Shown here one piece after another: positions 5,217 to 6,126 of a stretch of 6,126 nt of DNA. Where the stretch lies: NCBI GenBank assembly GCA_004525875.1, contig SPBQ01000152.1:1-6126 (forward strand), in the 5' to 3' direction. The stretch's first letter is position 1. Every line of letters begins with the position of its first letter. The translations under genes and the position numbers were made by a program. Source of the DNA: Myxococcales bacterium. GTDB lineage: Bacteria > Desulfobacterota_B > Binatia > UBA1149 > SPBQ01. Under the pieces are notes generated by a model. The model did no database searches and was not told where the DNA came from. It saw only the letters and a program-made list of their open reading frames with translations.

Positions 5217-6089
5217 TCACGACCGCGAAGCGATGGCCTTTGCCATCGCCACGACGCCCTTCGCGTTCTCGACGTGCAGGTTCTCGATCATGCGGCCGTC
5301 GACCGTGGCGACGTACTTGCCCTCGGCCTCGGCCTGCTTGAACGCCGCGATGATCCTGTGCGCGTTCTCGATCTCCTCATCGGTCGGCGAGAACACGCGG
5401 TTGCAGGGCTCGACCTGGGTAGGGTGGATGAGTGTCTTGCCGTCGAATCCCATCTGGGCCCCCTGGCGACATTCGGTCTCGAATCCCTCCGCGTTGTTGA
5501 TGTCGTTGTAGACGCCATCGAGGATCACCAGGCTGTGGGCGCGGGCGGCCAGAAGGCAAAGTCCGAGGCTCGTGAGCAGGGGGCCGCGGCCCGACCGGTG
5601 CGCGGCCTTGAGCTCCTTGGCGATGTCGTTGGTGCCCATCACCAGTACTTCGAGCCGCTTGCTCGCGCCGGCGATCTCCTCGGCGTGCAAGAGCCCGCGG
5701 GGGGTCTCGAGCATGGCCCAAAGGCGCACGCTGTCGGCCGCGCCGAGGGATCCGAGCATCGAGTCGATCTGGCGGATCATGCTGGGCCCGTCGATCTTGG
5801 GCACGAGGATGGCGTGCGGCCGGGCCGCCGCTGCCGCCTTGAGATCGTCGTGACCCCAGGGAGTGTCGAGCCCATTGATGCGGATCGCGATCTCGCGGTG
5901 ACCGTACTCGCCCGAGCTCGCGGCGGCGCAGACCTGTTCGCGGGCAATGTCCTTCGCGTCGGGTGAGACCGCGTCTTCTAGATCCAGTATCAGGCCGTCG
6001 GCCGGAAGAGTCTTCGCCTTCTCCAGCGCGCGTGCGTTGGAGCCGGGCATATAAAGGATGCTTCGACGGGGGCGGTTTCGGTCGACCAT
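5217..6089 (-). CDS. CitE/HpcH-family CoA-ester lyase (possible malyl-CoA thioesterase Mcl2 or citramalyl-CoA lyase)
   Basis: A 290-residue TIM-barrel protein of the HpcH/HpaI aldolase-CitE family, complete at the usual length. It starts near RRSILYMPGSNARALEKA (8-25), followed by ILDLEDAVSPDAK (34-46), AIRINGLDTPWG (68-79, Arg70 at the substrate-carboxylate position), ILVPKIDG (94-101), MLETPRG (126-132, Mg ligand Glu128), GTNDIAKEL (152-160, Mg ligand Asp155), GKTLIHPTQV (217-226) and a C-terminal lid VDGRMIENLH (263-272) with Asp264. The known activities of this subgroup are citryl-/citramalyl-CoA lyase, malyl-CoA lyase and, for Rhodobacter Mcl2, (S)-malyl-CoA thioesterase. Sequence reading cannot separate these. 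Beside a true malyl-CoA lyase, the thioesterase or a citramalyl-CoA role is most sensible. The ATG at 6089 matches the family N-terminus but has no Shine-Dalgarno site, and a possible -10 box lies only 6 nt upstream. The downstream gap of 126 bp leaves co-transcription open. Confidence 0.92.
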   Translation of the reverse strand: MVDRNRPRRSILYMPGSNARALEKAKTLPADGLILDLEDAVSPDAKDIAREQVCAAASSGEYGHREIAIRINGLDTPWGHDDLKAAAAARPHAILVPKIDGPSMIRQIDSMLGSLGAADSVRLWAMLETPRGLLHAEEIAGASKRLEVLVMGTNDIAKELKAAHRSGRGPLLTSLGLCLLAARAHSLVILDGVYNDINNAEGFETECRQGAQMGFDGKTLIHPTQVEPCNRVFSPTDEEIENAHRIIAAFKQAEAEGKYVATVDGRMIENLHVENAKGVVAMAKAIASRS

Positions 6090-6095
6090 CGCTAA

Positions 6096-6123
6096 AATTT
6101 ACGATGCACGGTCGAACATGCAA
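6096..6123 (-). promoter_or_regulatory. Candidate promoter giving a leaderless transcript
   Basis: TTGCAT (6123-6118), a 16-nt spacer and TAAATT (6101-6096) on the minus strand. The expected start of transcription falls at or next to the ATG at 6089, and no ribosome binding site is present. The AT-rich run contrasts with its surroundings. The window ends 3 bases further upstream, so context is limited. Confidence 0.3.
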
Positions 6124-6126
6124 GCG

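Noticed and set aside
5116..5220. 34-codon minus-strand ORF starting GTG over the stop of the CitE-like gene
   Set aside because: It also shows a GTGA overlap, but has no ribosome site, is Arg-rich, and uses codons such as CGA, AAA, AGG and TAT that are unlike the neighbouring genes.
4263..5966. 567-codon open frame on the plus strand opposite both lyase genes
   Set aside because: It runs antisense to two clear enzymes and crosses the gap between them. Its translation is Arg/Ala/Val/His-rich without any family motif, the usual mirror of codon bias in GC-rich DNA.

Overview
The window is GC-rich bacterial DNA (about two thirds GC by eye) in which every convincing gene lies on the minus strand, so transcription runs from high to low coordinates. 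Gene starts mostly carry purine-rich Shine-Dalgarno sites and gaps are short. I see no rRNA, tRNA, CRISPR array, insertion sequence or phage gene. The malyl-CoA lyase is of the type known from Chloroflexus and Proteobacteria. The host cannot be placed more precisely than a high-GC bacterium; an uncultured environmental lineage is a guess.

Layout in the direction of transcription: (1) 6089-5217, a CitE/HpcH-type CoA-ester lyase, possibly leaderless; (2) a 126-bp gap; (3) 5090-4041, a full-length malyl-CoA lyase; (4) a 184-bp gap with a candidate promoter; (5) 3856-2657 and 2637-1729, beta and alpha subunits of a succinyl-CoA-synthetase-like (SucCD/MtkAB-type) acid-CoA ligase; (6) 1726-1502, a small Fe-S protein starting 2 bp after the alpha subunit; (7) 1469-1365, a probable 34-residue small protein whose stop overlaps the next start; (8) 1368-511, a protein with a DUF1330-like C-terminal half; (9) 505-1, the start of a sugar-phosphate-isomerase-like TIM-barrel protein that runs off the window edge.

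The obvious reading is a serine-cycle-like module. A SucCD-type ligase activates a hydroxy-dicarboxylate such as malate to its CoA ester. The malyl-CoA lyase then cleaves it to acetyl-CoA (or propionyl-CoA) and glyoxylate, or to acetyl-CoA and pyruvate from citramalyl-CoA. The CitE-like paralogue could be a second lyase or a malyl-CoA thioesterase. The ligase does not fit cleanly: its alpha subunit keeps the phospho-histidine, but its beta subunit has lost several residues that normally bind nucleotide, Mg and the dicarboxylate. Together with the attached ferredoxin-like protein, the small ORF and two proteins of unknown role, this points to a variant pathway rather than plain succinyl- or malyl-CoA synthesis. 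That ligase, with its unusual neighbours, is the part of the window most likely to be new.
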